From the NCBI RefSeq assembly GCF_041914405.1, contig NZ_JAYSDK010000001.1, forward strand, positions 62,001-126,000: 64,000 bases of DNA. The letters run 5' to 3'. Source of the DNA: Zoogloea sp041914405 (GTDB lineage: Bacteria; Pseudomonadota; Gammaproteobacteria; Burkholderiales; Rhodocyclaceae). A model generated the notes under the pieces. The model saw only the letters and a list, made by a program, of their open reading frames with translations, ran no database searches and was not told the DNA's origin. Below, one piece after another: positions 46,023 through 55,678 of the stretch. How positions within the stretch are numbered: the first letter of the stretch is position 1; each line of letters opens with the position of its first letter. The translations under genes and the position numbers were made by a program.

Positions 46023-46904
46023 CTAGGTTGCAGTGGGCGCGGCACCGCGCTGGTGCAGCAGCAAGCCCAGGCTGATCGCCGCGGCGCCGGCCCAGGCCTG
46101 GGCCGGCAGCGCCTCGCCGTTGAACAGGCGACCGAGGAACAGCGCGAACAGCGGCGTCACCACCAGGGTCAGCGCCAGTGCGGCGGCTTCCAGGTGCTTC
46201 ATCAGGTAGTAGTACAGGGCAAAACCCACCACCGAGCCAAACACCCCCAGGTAGCCGATGGCCAGCACGCTGCGCAGCGGCAGCTCGGCCGGCCACGCAG
46301 CCCCGTCCGCCAGCCAGGCCAGGCCGAACAGCGGCAGGGACACCAGCATCACGCCAGCGGTCAGCGCCATCGGCGGCGTCGCCGCGCCGAAGCGCTTGAC
46401 GCCCACCAGGCCAGCGGCATTGAGCAGCACCGCCAGCAGGATCGCCGCCAGCCCGGCCGGCGCATGGGCCCCGCCGAGGTCCGTGCCGTGGCCGAAGACC
46501 ACCGCCAGGCCCGCCGCAGCCAGCGCCATGCCGGCCACCCGGCGCGGCGTCAGCGCCCGCTCGCCGAGCCACACGGCGGCGAGCACGCTGGTGACCAGCG
46601 GCGACAGGCCGAACAGCACCGAGATCAGCCCCGAATGGACGAACTGGGCGCCCCAATAGACGCACAGCATCGTGCCGAACAGGCTCGTGCCGCCGATCAG
46701 GTAGGCCGGCCACACGCCGCGGCGCAGCGGAAAGCCGGCGCCGGTCGCCGCCAGCACCCCCAGCGCACAGGCCAGCCCCACCACCATGCGGGCGAACAGC
46801 GCGAACGCGAAGCCGCCACCGGGCAGGCTCCAGTTGATGGCCAGCGGCGTGGTGGACCACAGGATGACGACCGAGATGTAGGCGAGGGGGACGGACATAG
46901 GCAT
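46023..46904 (-). CDS. EamA/DMT-superfamily transporter
   Basis: A 293 aa protein with ten predicted membrane segments and the twofold EamA repeat (AYISVVILWSTTPLAINW at the start; SVLAIGYLGVFGSVVGFALYYYLMKHLEA in the second half). It likely exports or imports a small metabolite. Position after the catabolic operon and before an SDR suggests, without proof, a pathway-related substrate. Confidence 0.9.
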   Translation of the reverse strand: MPMSVPLAYISVVILWSTTPLAINWSLPGGGFAFALFARMVVGLACALGVLAATGAGFPLRRGVWPAYLIGGTSLFGTMLCVYWGAQFVHSGLISVLFGLSPLVTSVLAAVWLGERALTPRRVAGMALAAAGLAVVFGHGTDLGGAHAPAGLAAILLAVLLNAAGLVGVKRFGAATPPMALTAGVMLVSLPLFGLAWLADGAAWPAELPLRSVLAIGYLGVFGSVVGFALYYYLMKHLEAAALALTLVVTPLFALFLGRLFNGEALPAQAWAGAAAISLGLLLHQRGAAPTAT

Positions 46905-46946
46905 CGGGGGCGATAAAGCTCGCCGGCAGTCGGTGATTCAAACTCC

Positions 46947-46970
46947 GCGGGCGAATGAATTCGCCCCCAC
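46947..46970. repeat. palindromic element (site 6)
   Basis: GCGGGCGAATGAATTCGCCC plus CCAC, in the reverse orientation of site 7, from which it is separated by about 90 nt. Both lie in the 199-nt gap between the ferredoxin reductase and the transporter genes. Confidence 0.92.
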
Positions 46971-47060
46971 AGGAACAACGGGCGCCGGGCCGTGGCCCGC
47001 AAGCCCCCTGCCACGGAGGCCTATTCACTCACCCACTACACGAACAACGGAGTCGGGTCA

Positions 47061-47086
47061 CGTAGGGGCGAATTCATTCGCCCGCG
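47061..47086. repeat. palindromic element (site 7)
   Basis: CGTAGGGGCGAATTCATTCG followed by CCCGCG, facing site 6. The two together form a widely spaced inverted pair after the ferredoxin reductase stop codon, so they may end or protect the long catabolic mRNA. Confidence 0.92.
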
Positions 47087-47103
47087 ACCGGCAACCGGAG
47101 CGC

Positions 47104-48066
47104 CTACAGGTCCAGCACCAGCAGCTTGCCCTTGGCCCTCGAGCAGCACGGCAGGAACTGGTCGTTGGCGGCCTTTTCCTCGTCGGTGAGGTAGTTGTCC
47201 CGGTGGTCCACCTCGCCTTCGAGCACGCGGGTCAGGCAGGTGCCGCAGACGCCCTGCTCGCAGGACACCTCGACATTCACCCCGGCCTCGCGCAGCGCCG
47301 TGACGACGGTCTTGGTGGGCGGCACGCTGACGCACTTGCCGCTGCTCGCCAGCTTGACCTCGAAACTGCCGTCCGCCGAGGTATCCACCTTCTGGCCGGC
47401 GAAGTACTCGAAGTGCACCCGCTCGGCGCTCCACTGGCGGGCCGCCGCGCCCTTGGTGATGAAGTCGATGAAGCCGGACGGCCCGCACACGTACAGGTGG
47501 GCCTCCGCGCCGGCGGCCTCCAGCACCGCGCCAAGATCAAGCTTCTGCGCGGCGTCGCCGTCGTCGTAGTGGAAATGCACCTTGTCGGCGAAGGGCGAGC
47601 GGCGGATGCGCTCGACGAAGGCCGCCCGGTCGGAGGAACGGGCGCAGTAGTGCATCTCGAAGTCCGCCCCACTCTGGGCCAGGCGCTCGGCCATGCACAG
47701 GATGGGCGTCACGCCGATGCCGCCGGCAAACAGGATAGAACGCTTGGCCGGCACCAGCGCAAAGTGATTGCGCGGCGCGCTGATGCGGACCACCTGCCCT
47801 TCCTGCAGCAGCTCATGGACGGCCACCGAGCCGCCGCGGGAAACCGGATCGCGCAGCACGCCGATCAGGTAGCGGTGGGATTCGGTAGGGTCATTGCACA
47901 GGGAATACTGGCGCACCAGGCCCGGTTTCACTTCCACGTCGATGTGCGAGCCGGCGCTGAAGGGCGGCAAAGCCGCCCCTTCGAGCGGGGCGAGCTCCAG
48001 CGACACGATGTCGGTGGCCTCGACGGCCTTGCGGGCGATGCGCACGGAAAGCTGGGTTGTCTCCAT
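47104..48066 (-). CDS. PDR/VanB-type oxidoreductase with C-terminal 2Fe-2S ferredoxin domain
   Basis: A 320 aa electron-transfer protein of the phthalate-dioxygenase-reductase class. The flavin domain has LVRQYSLCNDPTE, the NAD domain has SILFAGGIGVTPILCMAERLA, and the C-terminal plant-type cluster has the cysteines of VSCEQGVCGTCLTRV plus FLPCCS. It takes electrons from NADH and should feed the Rieske oxygenase of this operon, and possibly the second one at 61582. No separate ferredoxin gene is in the window. Confidence 0.94.
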   Translation of the reverse strand: METTQLSVRIARKAVEATDIVSLELAPLEGAALPPFSAGSHIDVEVKPGLVRQYSLCNDPTESHRYLIGVLRDPVSRGGSVAVHELLQEGQVVRISAPRNHFALVPAKRSILFAGGIGVTPILCMAERLAQSGADFEMHYCARSSDRAAFVERIRRSPFADKVHFHYDDGDAAQKLDLGAVLEAAGAEAHLYVCGPSGFIDFITKGAAARQWSAERVHFEYFAGQKVDTSADGSFEVKLASSGKCVSVPPTKTVVTALREAGVNVEVSCEQGVCGTCLTRVLEGEVDHRDNYLTDEEKAANDQFLPCCSRAKGKLLVLDL

Positions 48067-48093
48067 TTTCTTTTTTCTCCTGTCTTATGTCGT

Positions 48094-49740
48094 TCAGGCC
48101 TGAGCCTGCAGGCGCTCGCGGATGTCGGCGCGCAGTCGGTCCTTGCGTATCTTGCCCGAGGCGGTGCGCGGGAAGTCGTCCACCACCATCAGGCACTCCG
48201 GGTATTTCTGCCGGGCCACGCCGCTGGCGGACACGAAGCCCAGCACCGCGTCGAGGTCGAGCTGCTCGCTGCCAGCCTGGGGAATCACATAGGCGCACAG
48301 GGTCTCGCCAAGCCGGGCGTGGGGCATGGACACCACCGCAGCCTCTTTGATGCCCGGCATTCGGTGCAGGATGTCCTCCACCTCCTTGGCGCTGACCTTC
48401 TCGCCGCCGCGGTTGATCAGGTCCTTCTTACGGCCGGTGATGACGATCGCCCCTTCCGGCGTCAGGCGGCCCAGATCGCCGGTGGCAAAGAAGCCATCGG
48501 CATCGAAGCTCGCCGCGGTGGCTTCCGGATCGCCATAGCCGAGGAACATCGCCGGGCCGCGCACACAGATCTCACCTTCCTGGCCGATCGACAGCGGATG
48601 CCCCTCGTCGTCCAGCACGCGCACCTCGTAGTCGGCGATCTGCCCATCGGTGGTAGCGGCCATGTCCATCTCGCCGACGCCGGCGAAGCCCAGCGTGGTC
48701 AGCGGCACCTCGCTGGAACCATAGACGCGGAACGCACGGCACTGCTCGAGCACCTCGTAAGCCTTGCAGATCAGCGCCGGCGGCACCTCGGCGCCGCCGC
48801 AGGCGAACACCTGCAGGCTGGGCAGGCGCCGCCCGGCCTGCTCGGCGGCGGTCAACAGCTCGTGCAGGAAGGGCGTCGCGCCGACGCTGGCGGTGACCTT
48901 CTCGGCATCGATCAGGTCGAGGGCCTCGGCGGCACTCCAGCGCTCCATGAAGACCGTCCGGCTGTCGCTGCAGAAAGGCAGCTCCATGCCGCTCTGGCCG
49001 GTCACGTGGGTCACCGGCGAGGCCATAAGCAACACGTTGGCGAGCCCCGGAACCTCCGAGCCCCGTGACCAGCTCTCAAAGGCCCGCTTGAGGCGCAGCG
49101 GCCCGGTGTTGTGGGTGTGTAGCACGCCCTTCGGGCGGCCGGTGGTGCCGGAGGTGTACAGGATCATCTTGACTGCGTTGGCGTCCACCTGAGGCCGCTG
49201 GCCCAGCAGCAGTCCGGCGCTGACCAGCGCATCGTAGCTGTCAGCGCCGCCGCCGCGCACCGGGAAACGGTGCGCCAGGCCCGGCAACTGCGGAGCCAGG
49301 CGTTCCATCATCGCGGCGTAGTCGAAGCCACGGTACTCCACCGGGAAGAAGGCCGCCTTGACGCCCGCGTCGGCGAGCATGAAGGCCACCTCGGCGTCCC
49401 GGTAGATCGGCACGATGGGCGCCACGACGAGGCCCAGCATCGTCGTCGCCAAGTCGATGACTACCGCCTCTCGCCAGTTGGGCAGCTGGAAGCTGACCAC
49501 GTCGCCGGCCACCAGGCCACGGGCCTGCAGCGCGGCGGCCAGCGCCTCGGCCTCGGCGAGCAGTTCGCTGACCGTGCAGCGCTGCTCGCCGAACACGTGG
49601 GTGACCCGCTGCGGGTCGCGCCCGGCCAGTTCATAGGCGAAGTCGGCCAGGGTCTTGTTGGGCCAGTCGCCGCTGGCGCTGTAACGTTGGATCAGGGCCT
49701 CGTCGAGGCGAACCTGCCAGCCGCTCACGTCCTTGCGCAT
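48094..49740 (-). CDS. AMP-dependent acyl-CoA synthetase (cyclohexanecarboxylate-CoA ligase-like)
   Basis: A 548 aa ANL-family ligase that activates a carboxylic acid to its CoA ester. The AMP motif is ILYTSGTTGRPKGVLHTHN, followed by YGSSEVPLTTLGF, the ATP-binding GYGDPEATAASFDADGFFATGDLG, and the C-terminal PRTASGKIRKDRLR with the catalytic Lys. The general form is close to cyclohexanecarboxylate and medium-chain ligases. It presumably starts the pathway or re-enters a side chain. ATG 49740 is chosen; a longer frame upstream has no support. Confidence 0.93.
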   Translation of the reverse strand: MRKDVSGWQVRLDEALIQRYSASGDWPNKTLADFAYELAGRDPQRVTHVFGEQRCTVSELLAEAEALAAALQARGLVAGDVVSFQLPNWREAVVIDLATTMLGLVVAPIVPIYRDAEVAFMLADAGVKAAFFPVEYRGFDYAAMMERLAPQLPGLAHRFPVRGGGADSYDALVSAGLLLGQRPQVDANAVKMILYTSGTTGRPKGVLHTHNTGPLRLKRAFESWSRGSEVPGLANVLLMASPVTHVTGQSGMELPFCSDSRTVFMERWSAAEALDLIDAEKVTASVGATPFLHELLTAAEQAGRRLPSLQVFACGGAEVPPALICKAYEVLEQCRAFRVYGSSEVPLTTLGFAGVGEMDMAATTDGQIADYEVRVLDDEGHPLSIGQEGEICVRGPAMFLGYGDPEATAASFDADGFFATGDLGRLTPEGAIVITGRKKDLINRGGEKVSAKEVEDILHRMPGIKEAAVVSMPHARLGETLCAYVIPQAGSEQLDLDAVLGFVSASGVARQKYPECLMVVDDFPRTASGKIRKDRLRADIRERLQAQA

Positions 49741-49750
49741 CGTGTCCTCC

Positions 49751-50839
49751 TCAGCGGGCCAGCGCGGCGTCGGTGAAGCGCGTGAAATGCGCGTCCCGGT
49801 TGCCGAACAGCGCCGCATTGACCATCAGGCGACGGAAATAGTGGCTGACGTCCAGCTCATCGGTGACGCCCAGGCCGCCGTGCATCTGCACCGCCTCGTT
49901 GCACACCTTGCGGGCCGCATGGACGATGTAGGCCCGCGCGCCGCTGACGATGCGCGTGCGCTCCAGCGCCGGACCAGCCAGCGCCTGCTGGGCGGCGGAC
50001 GTCAGCGCGCGGATCTCCTCCTGCAGCAGCAGGCAGTCCACCATGCGGTGCTGCAGGGCCTGGTTGCTGCCGATGACGCGGCCGAACTGCTTGCGCACCT
50101 TCAGGTAGTCGTTGGTGATCTCCACCAGCTTGCGCACGATGCCGAGGCTCTCGGCGCACAGAGCCACCGCCGCCTCGTCGCGAGTCTCGGCCAGCGCCGC
50201 CGCGGCGGACAGGCCAGATTCCGGCAGCAACAGCTCGGCCGGCGCGCCGTCGAAGCTGAAGCCCGCTGCACCGCGCCCATCCACCAGCCGGTAGCTACGC
50301 CGGCTCACGCCAGCCGCGTCGGCAGCAACGCGCAGCACCACCGGCGCGCCGGCGGTATCGCGGGCCGCCACCAGCAACTCACCGGCCACGTCGCCGTGCA
50401 GAACGCCCGGCTTGCCGCCGATCAGGCGGCTGCCATCGAAGACGCAGGCGTTACCCGCTTCGTCCTCGTCGGCGAAGGCCAGGATCAGCGAGCCGTCAGC
50501 GAGGCGCGGCAGCAGCACCGCCTTCTGACTGGCGCTGCCGAGCTTGAGCAACAGGCCGCTGGCCACCACTGCGCTGGCCAGCACGGGCTCCATCAGCAGG
50601 CGGGCGCCGACGATCTCCATGATCGCGCCGACCGCCACCGCGTCGCCGTCCAGCCCGCCGTCGTCCTCGGGCAGGCGCAGGGCCAGGAAGCCGAACTCGG
50701 CGAAGTCGCTCCACGCCTGCGGGCTGTAACCCTCAGGGCGCGCCAGCACGCTCCAGCGCTGGTGGAAGCCATAGTTGTCGTCGGCGTAACGGGCGGCGCT
50801 GTCGCGCAACATCCCAATGGTTTCGAGATCGGTACTCAT
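49751..50839 (-). CDS. acyl-CoA dehydrogenase, small subunit of a two-subunit type (PimD/ChsE-like)
   Basis: A 362 aa ACAD-fold protein with weakly conserved N-terminal half and normal C-terminal FAD elements (YLKVRKQFGRVIGSNQALQH, VQMHGGLGVTDE). It lacks the EPGAGSD-type substrate motif, which the partner encoded just upstream has. This complementary loss is the mark of alpha2beta2 dehydrogenases used for pimeloyl-CoA, steroid side chains and other branched substrates. It overlaps the large-subunit gene by 4 nt. Confidence 0.9.
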   Translation of the reverse strand: MSTDLETIGMLRDSAARYADDNYGFHQRWSVLARPEGYSPQAWSDFAEFGFLALRLPEDDGGLDGDAVAVGAIMEIVGARLLMEPVLASAVVASGLLLKLGSASQKAVLLPRLADGSLILAFADEDEAGNACVFDGSRLIGGKPGVLHGDVAGELLVAARDTAGAPVVLRVAADAAGVSRRSYRLVDGRGAAGFSFDGAPAELLLPESGLSAAAALAETRDEAAVALCAESLGIVRKLVEITNDYLKVRKQFGRVIGSNQALQHRMVDCLLLQEEIRALTSAAQQALAGPALERTRIVSGARAYIVHAARKVCNEAVQMHGGLGVTDELDVSHYFRRLMVNAALFGNRDAHFTRFTDAALAR

Positions 50840-52041
50840 AGCCCCAGCACCACCTTGGCAACGATGTTGCGCTGGATCTCCGACGAGCCGCCGAAGATGG
50901 TCGCAGCGCGGTTATAGAAATGGTCCTTGAGGATGCCGCCGGCGTCGTCCGGCCCCAGCGGCGGCAGGCCGGCGCTGTGCAGGGCCTCCACATCGAAGGC
51001 CACACCGGCGGCGCCGAGGGCTTCCACCAGGGTTTCCATGACTTCCTGGTACAGCTCGGTGCCGCGGATCTTGATGAGCGAGGCTTCGCTGCCGTTCTCG
51101 CTGCCGTCGCACATGGCCTCAACGGCCTGATAGGCGGCCAGTTCGAGGGCCAGGAAGCGCAGCTCGAACTCGCCGAGGCGGTTGCGCAACAGCGGCTGTT
51201 CGATCAGCGGCAGGCCATTCACAACAGTCTCGCGGGCATGACGCTTGAAGCGGTCCAGCACATGCCAGGCCCAGCCGACAATGGCGCCAGCGGTGCGCTC
51301 GTTCTTGAGCAGGAACTTGGCGTAGGTCCAGCCCTTGCCCTCCTCGCCGATCAGGTTCTCGGCCGGCACCTTGACGTCCTCCAGCCACACCTCATTGACG
51401 TGGGCGTAGCCGTCCATGGTGCGGATCGGCACGACCTTCACGCCGGGGCTCTTCATGTCGATGAGCAGGAAGGAGATGCCGCTCTGCGGTTTGTCGTCCT
51501 TGTCGGTGCGAACCAGGCAGAACAGCCAGTCGGCCCACTGGGCGTAGGTGGTCCATACCTTCTGGCCGTTCACCACGTAGTGATCGCCGTTGCGGATAGC
51601 GGTGGTGCGCAGGCCGGCCAGGTCGGAGCCGGCACCCGGTTCCGAATAGCCCTGGGCCCAGAACTCCTCGGTGGTCTTGATGCCGGGCAGGAAGCGCTGC
51701 TTCTGGGCCTCGCTGCCGAAGGCGTAGATCACCGGGCCGACGTACTTCACGCCGAAGGGGATCACCCACGGGCAACCGAGGCGCGCCAGCTCGTCCTCGA
51801 AGGCAAAGCGCTCGAGGGGCGACCAGCCCTTGCCACCGTATTCCGCCGGCCAATGGGCCACCGACCAGCCCTGCTGGTCGAGCAGGTGCATCCAGCGCAC
51901 GTAGTCGTCCTTCGACAGCACCTGGTGGCGGTGGGACTTGTCGCGCAGGTCGGCGGGCATCACGGTAGCGTGGAAATCGCGCACCGCCTGGCGCAGGCTG
52001 TCGGCCCGCGCCCTCAGTTCGGAAAGCGGAGCCGGGCTCAT
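50836..52041 (-). CDS. acyl-CoA dehydrogenase, large subunit of a two-subunit type (PimC-like)
   Basis: A 401 aa ACAD with GYSEPGAGSDLAGLRTTAI, FLLIDMKSPGVKVVPI and the C-terminal IFGGSSEIQRNIVAKVVLGL. The middle flavin motif R-x-Q-F-G is missing and is found in the small subunit instead, so the active site is shared. At the usual base position it has FGG rather than YEG. It starts inside the end of the enoyl-reductase-like gene (4-nt overlap). Confidence 0.92.
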   Translation of the reverse strand: MSPAPLSELRARADSLRQAVRDFHATVMPADLRDKSHRHQVLSKDDYVRWMHLLDQQGWSVAHWPAEYGGKGWSPLERFAFEDELARLGCPWVIPFGVKYVGPVIYAFGSEAQKQRFLPGIKTTEEFWAQGYSEPGAGSDLAGLRTTAIRNGDHYVVNGQKVWTTYAQWADWLFCLVRTDKDDKPQSGISFLLIDMKSPGVKVVPIRTMDGYAHVNEVWLEDVKVPAENLIGEEGKGWTYAKFLLKNERTAGAIVGWAWHVLDRFKRHARETVVNGLPLIEQPLLRNRLGEFELRFLALELAAYQAVEAMCDGSENGSEASLIKIRGTELYQEVMETLVEALGAAGVAFDVEALHSAGLPPLGPDDAGGILKDHFYNRAATIFGGSSEIQRNIVAKVVLGL

Positions 52042-53069
52042 CGTGCCTCCTCGTCGGAAATCTTGACCAGCTGGACACCCCGGTTCTTACCGTGGAACAC
52101 CCGGCCGATGGCCTCGACCATCGACTCCAGGCCGTCCAGCACCTCGATCTGGTACTTCAGCGCGCCGGTGGCGACCCATTCCTGCAGGATGCCGACCACC
52201 TCGTCGTAACGGTGCAGGTACTCGCTGACCAGAAAGCCCTCCATGCGCGCCGCCTTGTTCACCAGCGTCATCAGCGACGCGGTGTTCTGGGTGACGCCGC
52301 CGTTGTAGCTGGACACCAGCCCACACAGCACGACGCGGCCCTTGAAGCGCAGGCGCTCGATGAGCATGTCCATCACCGGGCCGCCGACGTTCTCGTAGAC
52401 GACGTCGATGCCTTCCGGGCACAGCGCGTCGAGACGCGCGGCGACGTCCTCGGACTTGTAGTCGATGACATGCTCGATGCCGCATTCGTCGCGCAGCCAG
52501 CCACACTTCTCGCTGCCGCCGGCGATGCCGACCACCTTCAGGCCGAGCTTCTTGCCGATCTGGCACACCAGGGAGCCGACGCTCCCGGCAGCGGCGGTGA
52601 CCACCAGGGTCTCGCCGGCCTTCGGACGGCCGATCTCGGTGAGGCCGCAGTAGGCAGTGAGGCCCTGTACGTCGAGCACCGAGCGATAGGCGGCCAGCGG
52701 CACGCCCGGCCGCGGGCGGACCTTCTGCAGCTGGCCGGCCGGCGCCACCGACCACACCTGGCAACCGCCGAGGCCATTCACGTAGTCGCCGGGAGCCAGC
52801 GACGGATCACGGGACGACTCGACGATGCCGAGGGTGATGCCGGTCATCACCTCGCCGAGAGGCTGCGGCGGGAAGTAGGTTTCCTTCTCGTTCATCCACA
52901 GGCGCATGGACGGCGGGATCAGCAGGTACAGGTTGCGCACCCGCACCTCGCCGGGGCCGGGCTCGGGGATCGGCGCACGGGTCACCTCGAAGTGCTCGCG
53001 GCCGACCTCACCAGTCGGGCGGCTGGCCAGCCGCCACTGCACGTTGAGGGTATCTAGAGGGGCGTTCAC
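52038..53069 (-). CDS. NADP-dependent oxidoreductase of the zinc-free MDR superfamily
   Basis: A 343 aa medium-chain reductase similar to prostaglandin/leukotriene and enone reductases. It lacks the zinc ligands, and the cofactor fold is ETLVVTAAAGSVGSLVCQIGKKLG with VGIAGGSEKCGWL after it. It likely reduces a carbon-carbon double bond or a quinone-like intermediate with NADPH, which fits the presence of transhydrogenase in the same regulon. It overlaps its neighbours on both sides by 4 nt. Confidence 0.9.
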   Translation of the reverse strand: MNAPLDTLNVQWRLASRPTGEVGREHFEVTRAPIPEPGPGEVRVRNLYLLIPPSMRLWMNEKETYFPPQPLGEVMTGITLGIVESSRDPSLAPGDYVNGLGGCQVWSVAPAGQLQKVRPRPGVPLAAYRSVLDVQGLTAYCGLTEIGRPKAGETLVVTAAAGSVGSLVCQIGKKLGLKVVGIAGGSEKCGWLRDECGIEHVIDYKSEDVAARLDALCPEGIDVVYENVGGPVMDMLIERLRFKGRVVLCGLVSSYNGGVTQNTASLMTLVNKAARMEGFLVSEYLHRYDEVVGILQEWVATGALKYQIEVLDGLESMVEAIGRVFHGKNRGVQLVKISDEEAR

Positions 53070-54463
53070 TTGCCGCCTCCCAGCCCGAGGTACTTGTCGA
53101 GGGTCTCGTGGTGGTGGCGGATACGGCTTTCCTGGTAGCTGGCCAGACTGACCGTACCCTTCTTGGACGCGCGCAGGCCCTTGGTCATCGCGCCGAGGTT
53201 GCGCATGTCCTGGTCGAACACCGGGCCGAGGGCGCCCAGCTCCGCCGCCGCAGAGAAGGGCTGATCGTCCGGCAGGCGGTTGAGCTTGGCCGGCGGCGGC
53301 GGCACTTCACCTTCCTTGTGGCGCCACAGCAGCATCACGTCGAAGATGCAGCTTTCGTGGTTGTTGCCGTCGGGGATCACGCGATACACGATGTTGCCGC
53401 AGTAGCCGGACCAGATCTGGGTATTCGGGAAGATCGAGTACAGGATGGCGTCCTGCAGTTCGGCCAGCGTGGCGTGAGCCAGGTCGCGGCCCGATGCCTC
53501 GCCGAAGATGCGCCGGTTCAGCTCGCCAATGTACTGGCGGGCGGTCTGGCCTTCGGGCAGGGTGTGGGCGCTGCCGTCGGAGTCGGCCATGCGGCCGGAT
53601 TCCTCGAGAATGTCGTGCAGCACCAGCGGCTCGACGACGCCGCGGGTGTGGGTGCTGGGCACCGCCATCGGGGTGACGCTGCGGCTGATGTTGTCGCCGT
53701 ACATGTCGTACTGGCTGTCGCAGTCAGCGGTGAAGGTGAGCAGCTGCGGGTGGGTCACGCGGGCGTGCATGGACTCCATGAAGGCTTCCTGGGCCACCTT
53801 CCAGTTGGCTTCGACGCGGCGCTGCACGTGGGCGACGATCACCGAGCGCTCGAAGGCGTAGTCGCGGAAGTGCTCGGGCAGCGCGTCCAGGTAGTCGTTC
53901 AGCGGCTGGGCATTCTCATCCAGGTTGATGAAGACGAAGCCGAGCCAGCTGTCCACGCGCACCGGCGGCAGGTCGTTGTTGCGCCCTTCCAGGTGCTTGA
54001 AATCCCAGGTGCAGGGCATGCTGGCGAGCTTGCCCTTCAGGTCCCACGTAAAGCCGTGGTAGGGGCACTTGAGCTGGCCGACGGTGCCGCCGTTCATGCG
54101 CAGCGCGCGGCCGCGGTGCAGGCAGGAATTGTGGAAGGCGCGGATCACGCCATCGTCACCGCGCATCACGATGATGGAGCTGTCGACGATGTCGTACACC
54201 AGGTGGTCGCCGGCCTTCGGGATCTGTTCCTCGCGGCCGACGAACTGCCAGGTCTTCGGCCACATCTTTTCCGCTTCAAGACGGTGAAAGGCTGCCGAAG
54301 CATAGCGATCGACGGACAGATCCGCGTCGCCGAAGCCCGGGTTGTGGGGGGCCAGGTAGTCGGGCACCGGCACCGTCTCCTGCTTGAGGAGCTGCTGGAA
54401 GACACCCGGGTCGCCGCCCTGTTCCTGCGGCAGGATCTCGAATTTTTCGCTGGGCTTGTTCAT
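53066..54463 (-). CDS. Rieske non-heme iron oxygenase alpha subunit (first copy)
   Basis: A 465 aa oxygenase alpha subunit that hydroxylates an organic substrate with O2. The Rieske cluster ligands are C114 and H116 (CLHRG) and C133 and H136 (CPYHG). The mononuclear iron site is H233 and H238 in ESMHARVTH. The C-terminal domain is of the ring-hydroxylating type, but no beta-subunit gene is present, so it is probably an alpha-only enzyme. The reductase for it is encoded in the same operon. It is clearly paralogous to the copy at 61582-62970. Confidence 0.95.
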   Translation of the reverse strand: MNKPSEKFEILPQEQGGDPGVFQQLLKQETVPVPDYLAPHNPGFGDADLSVDRYASAAFHRLEAEKMWPKTWQFVGREEQIPKAGDHLVYDIVDSSIIVMRGDDGVIRAFHNSCLHRGRALRMNGGTVGQLKCPYHGFTWDLKGKLASMPCTWDFKHLEGRNNDLPPVRVDSWLGFVFINLDENAQPLNDYLDALPEHFRDYAFERSVIVAHVQRRVEANWKVAQEAFMESMHARVTHPQLLTFTADCDSQYDMYGDNISRSVTPMAVPSTHTRGVVEPLVLHDILEESGRMADSDGSAHTLPEGQTARQYIGELNRRIFGEASGRDLAHATLAELQDAILYSIFPNTQIWSGYCGNIVYRVIPDGNNHESCIFDVMLLWRHKEGEVPPPPAKLNRLPDDQPFSAAAELGALGPVFDQDMRNLGAMTKGLRASKKGTVSLASYQESRIRHHHETLDKYLGLGGGK

Positions 54464-54507
54464 GTCTCTGTCTCCGTCCGTTTCTCTTTTGTGTGGGGCG
54501 GCCGGCT

Positions 54508-55659
54508 TCAGCCGGCCTGCAGGATGGTCACGGCGCTGACGCCGGGGGCGCCATAGACGTGGGTGTAGCCGAGCCGGGGCGTACCCGGCACTTGCCGCGC
54601 GCCGGCCTGGCCGCGCAGCTGCGTGCAGATTTCGATGACCTGGCGCAGGCCCGAAGCGCCCACCGGCTCGCCGTTGGCCAGGCAGCCACCATCGGTGTTG
54701 ATGGGCAGGCGGCCGTGGATGTCGGTATCGCCGTTCTTCAGCAGGTGGGCCTGCTCGCCGTGTTCGCAGAAGCCGTTCTCGGCGATGTGGATCAGCTCGG
54801 AGCCGCTGTCGGTGTCCTGCAGCTGGATCACGTCGATGTCCTGCGGCCCGACACCGGCCAGCTCGAAGGCGGCGCGGGAGGCCATCACCGTCGGCGCCGG
54901 GGATTGCTGCGCGGCCAGGCCCGGGTTGAAGACCTCGAAGGAGCCGTGGTGGCGGGTACGCATCACGGCGGCCTTAACGATCACCGGGTTGGCGCTGTAT
55001 TTACGGGCATGCTTGGCGCTGCACAGCACCAGCGCCGCGCCGCCTTCCGCCGGGTTGCAGAACATGAACTTGCGCAGCGGCAGGTTCACCGGCATCGACC
55101 CGGCGATTTCCTCGTAGGACAGCTCGCGGCGGCGCCACGCGTGGGGCGTCAGCGCGCCGTTGCGGAAGGCCCGCTGGGCGATGCGCACCAGCGCGTCCTC
55201 GCCGATGCCGTGCTCGTGCATGTAGCGCTGGGTCTTCAGCGCGAAGAACTGGGTGGTCAGCATCAGGCCGGTTTCGCCGTACCAGTCCTCCAGCCCCCAG
55301 TCCTTCGGCCTGGGGTTGAAGGCGCCGCGCGGGTGCTTGTCGAAGCCCACCGCAACGCCGATCTCGGCCACGCCGGACTGGATCGCCGCGATCACGCTGG
55401 CCAGCGCCGAGCCGCCGGTGGCGCAGCCGTTGGCCACATTCACGAAGGGGATGCCGGTCAGGCCCAGATGGTTCGACAGCGCGTCGGCGTTGCCGCCGTC
55501 CTGGCTGCCGCCGTAGGCGACGCCGACGTCCTTCCATTCGATGCCGGCGTCCTTCAGGGCCTCGCGCACCGCGTAGGCGCCCTGCTGCTGGCCGGACAGC
55601 GCGTCGGTGCGTCCAAAGGGATGCAGGCCGACGCCGATGATTGCAACTTCATTGTCCAT
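54508..55659 (-). CDS. thiolase-like protein of the lipid-transfer/SCP2-thiolase group
   Basis: A 383 aa thiolase-fold protein of the group that pairs with DUF35 proteins. The nucleophile position has Cys79 (VANGCATGG). The usual GHP motif with the catalytic His reads GCLANGEPVGASGLRQ, so Glu replaces His. Related pairs include steroid side-chain aldolases, so a retro-aldol or thiolase-like carbon-carbon cleavage is likely. It follows the DUF35 gene by 19 nt; ATG 55659 has GGAG upstream. Confidence 0.9.
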   Translation of the reverse strand: MDNEVAIIGVGLHPFGRTDALSGQQQGAYAVREALKDAGIEWKDVGVAYGGSQDGGNADALSNHLGLTGIPFVNVANGCATGGSALASVIAAIQSGVAEIGVAVGFDKHPRGAFNPRPKDWGLEDWYGETGLMLTTQFFALKTQRYMHEHGIGEDALVRIAQRAFRNGALTPHAWRRRELSYEEIAGSMPVNLPLRKFMFCNPAEGGAALVLCSAKHARKYSANPVIVKAAVMRTRHHGSFEVFNPGLAAQQSPAPTVMASRAAFELAGVGPQDIDVIQLQDTDSGSELIHIAENGFCEHGEQAHLLKNGDTDIHGRLPINTDGGCLANGEPVGASGLRQVIEICTQLRGQAGARQVPGTPRLGYTHVYGAPGVSAVTILQAG

Positions 55660-55678
55660 GCGGGGAATCTCCAGGGAA

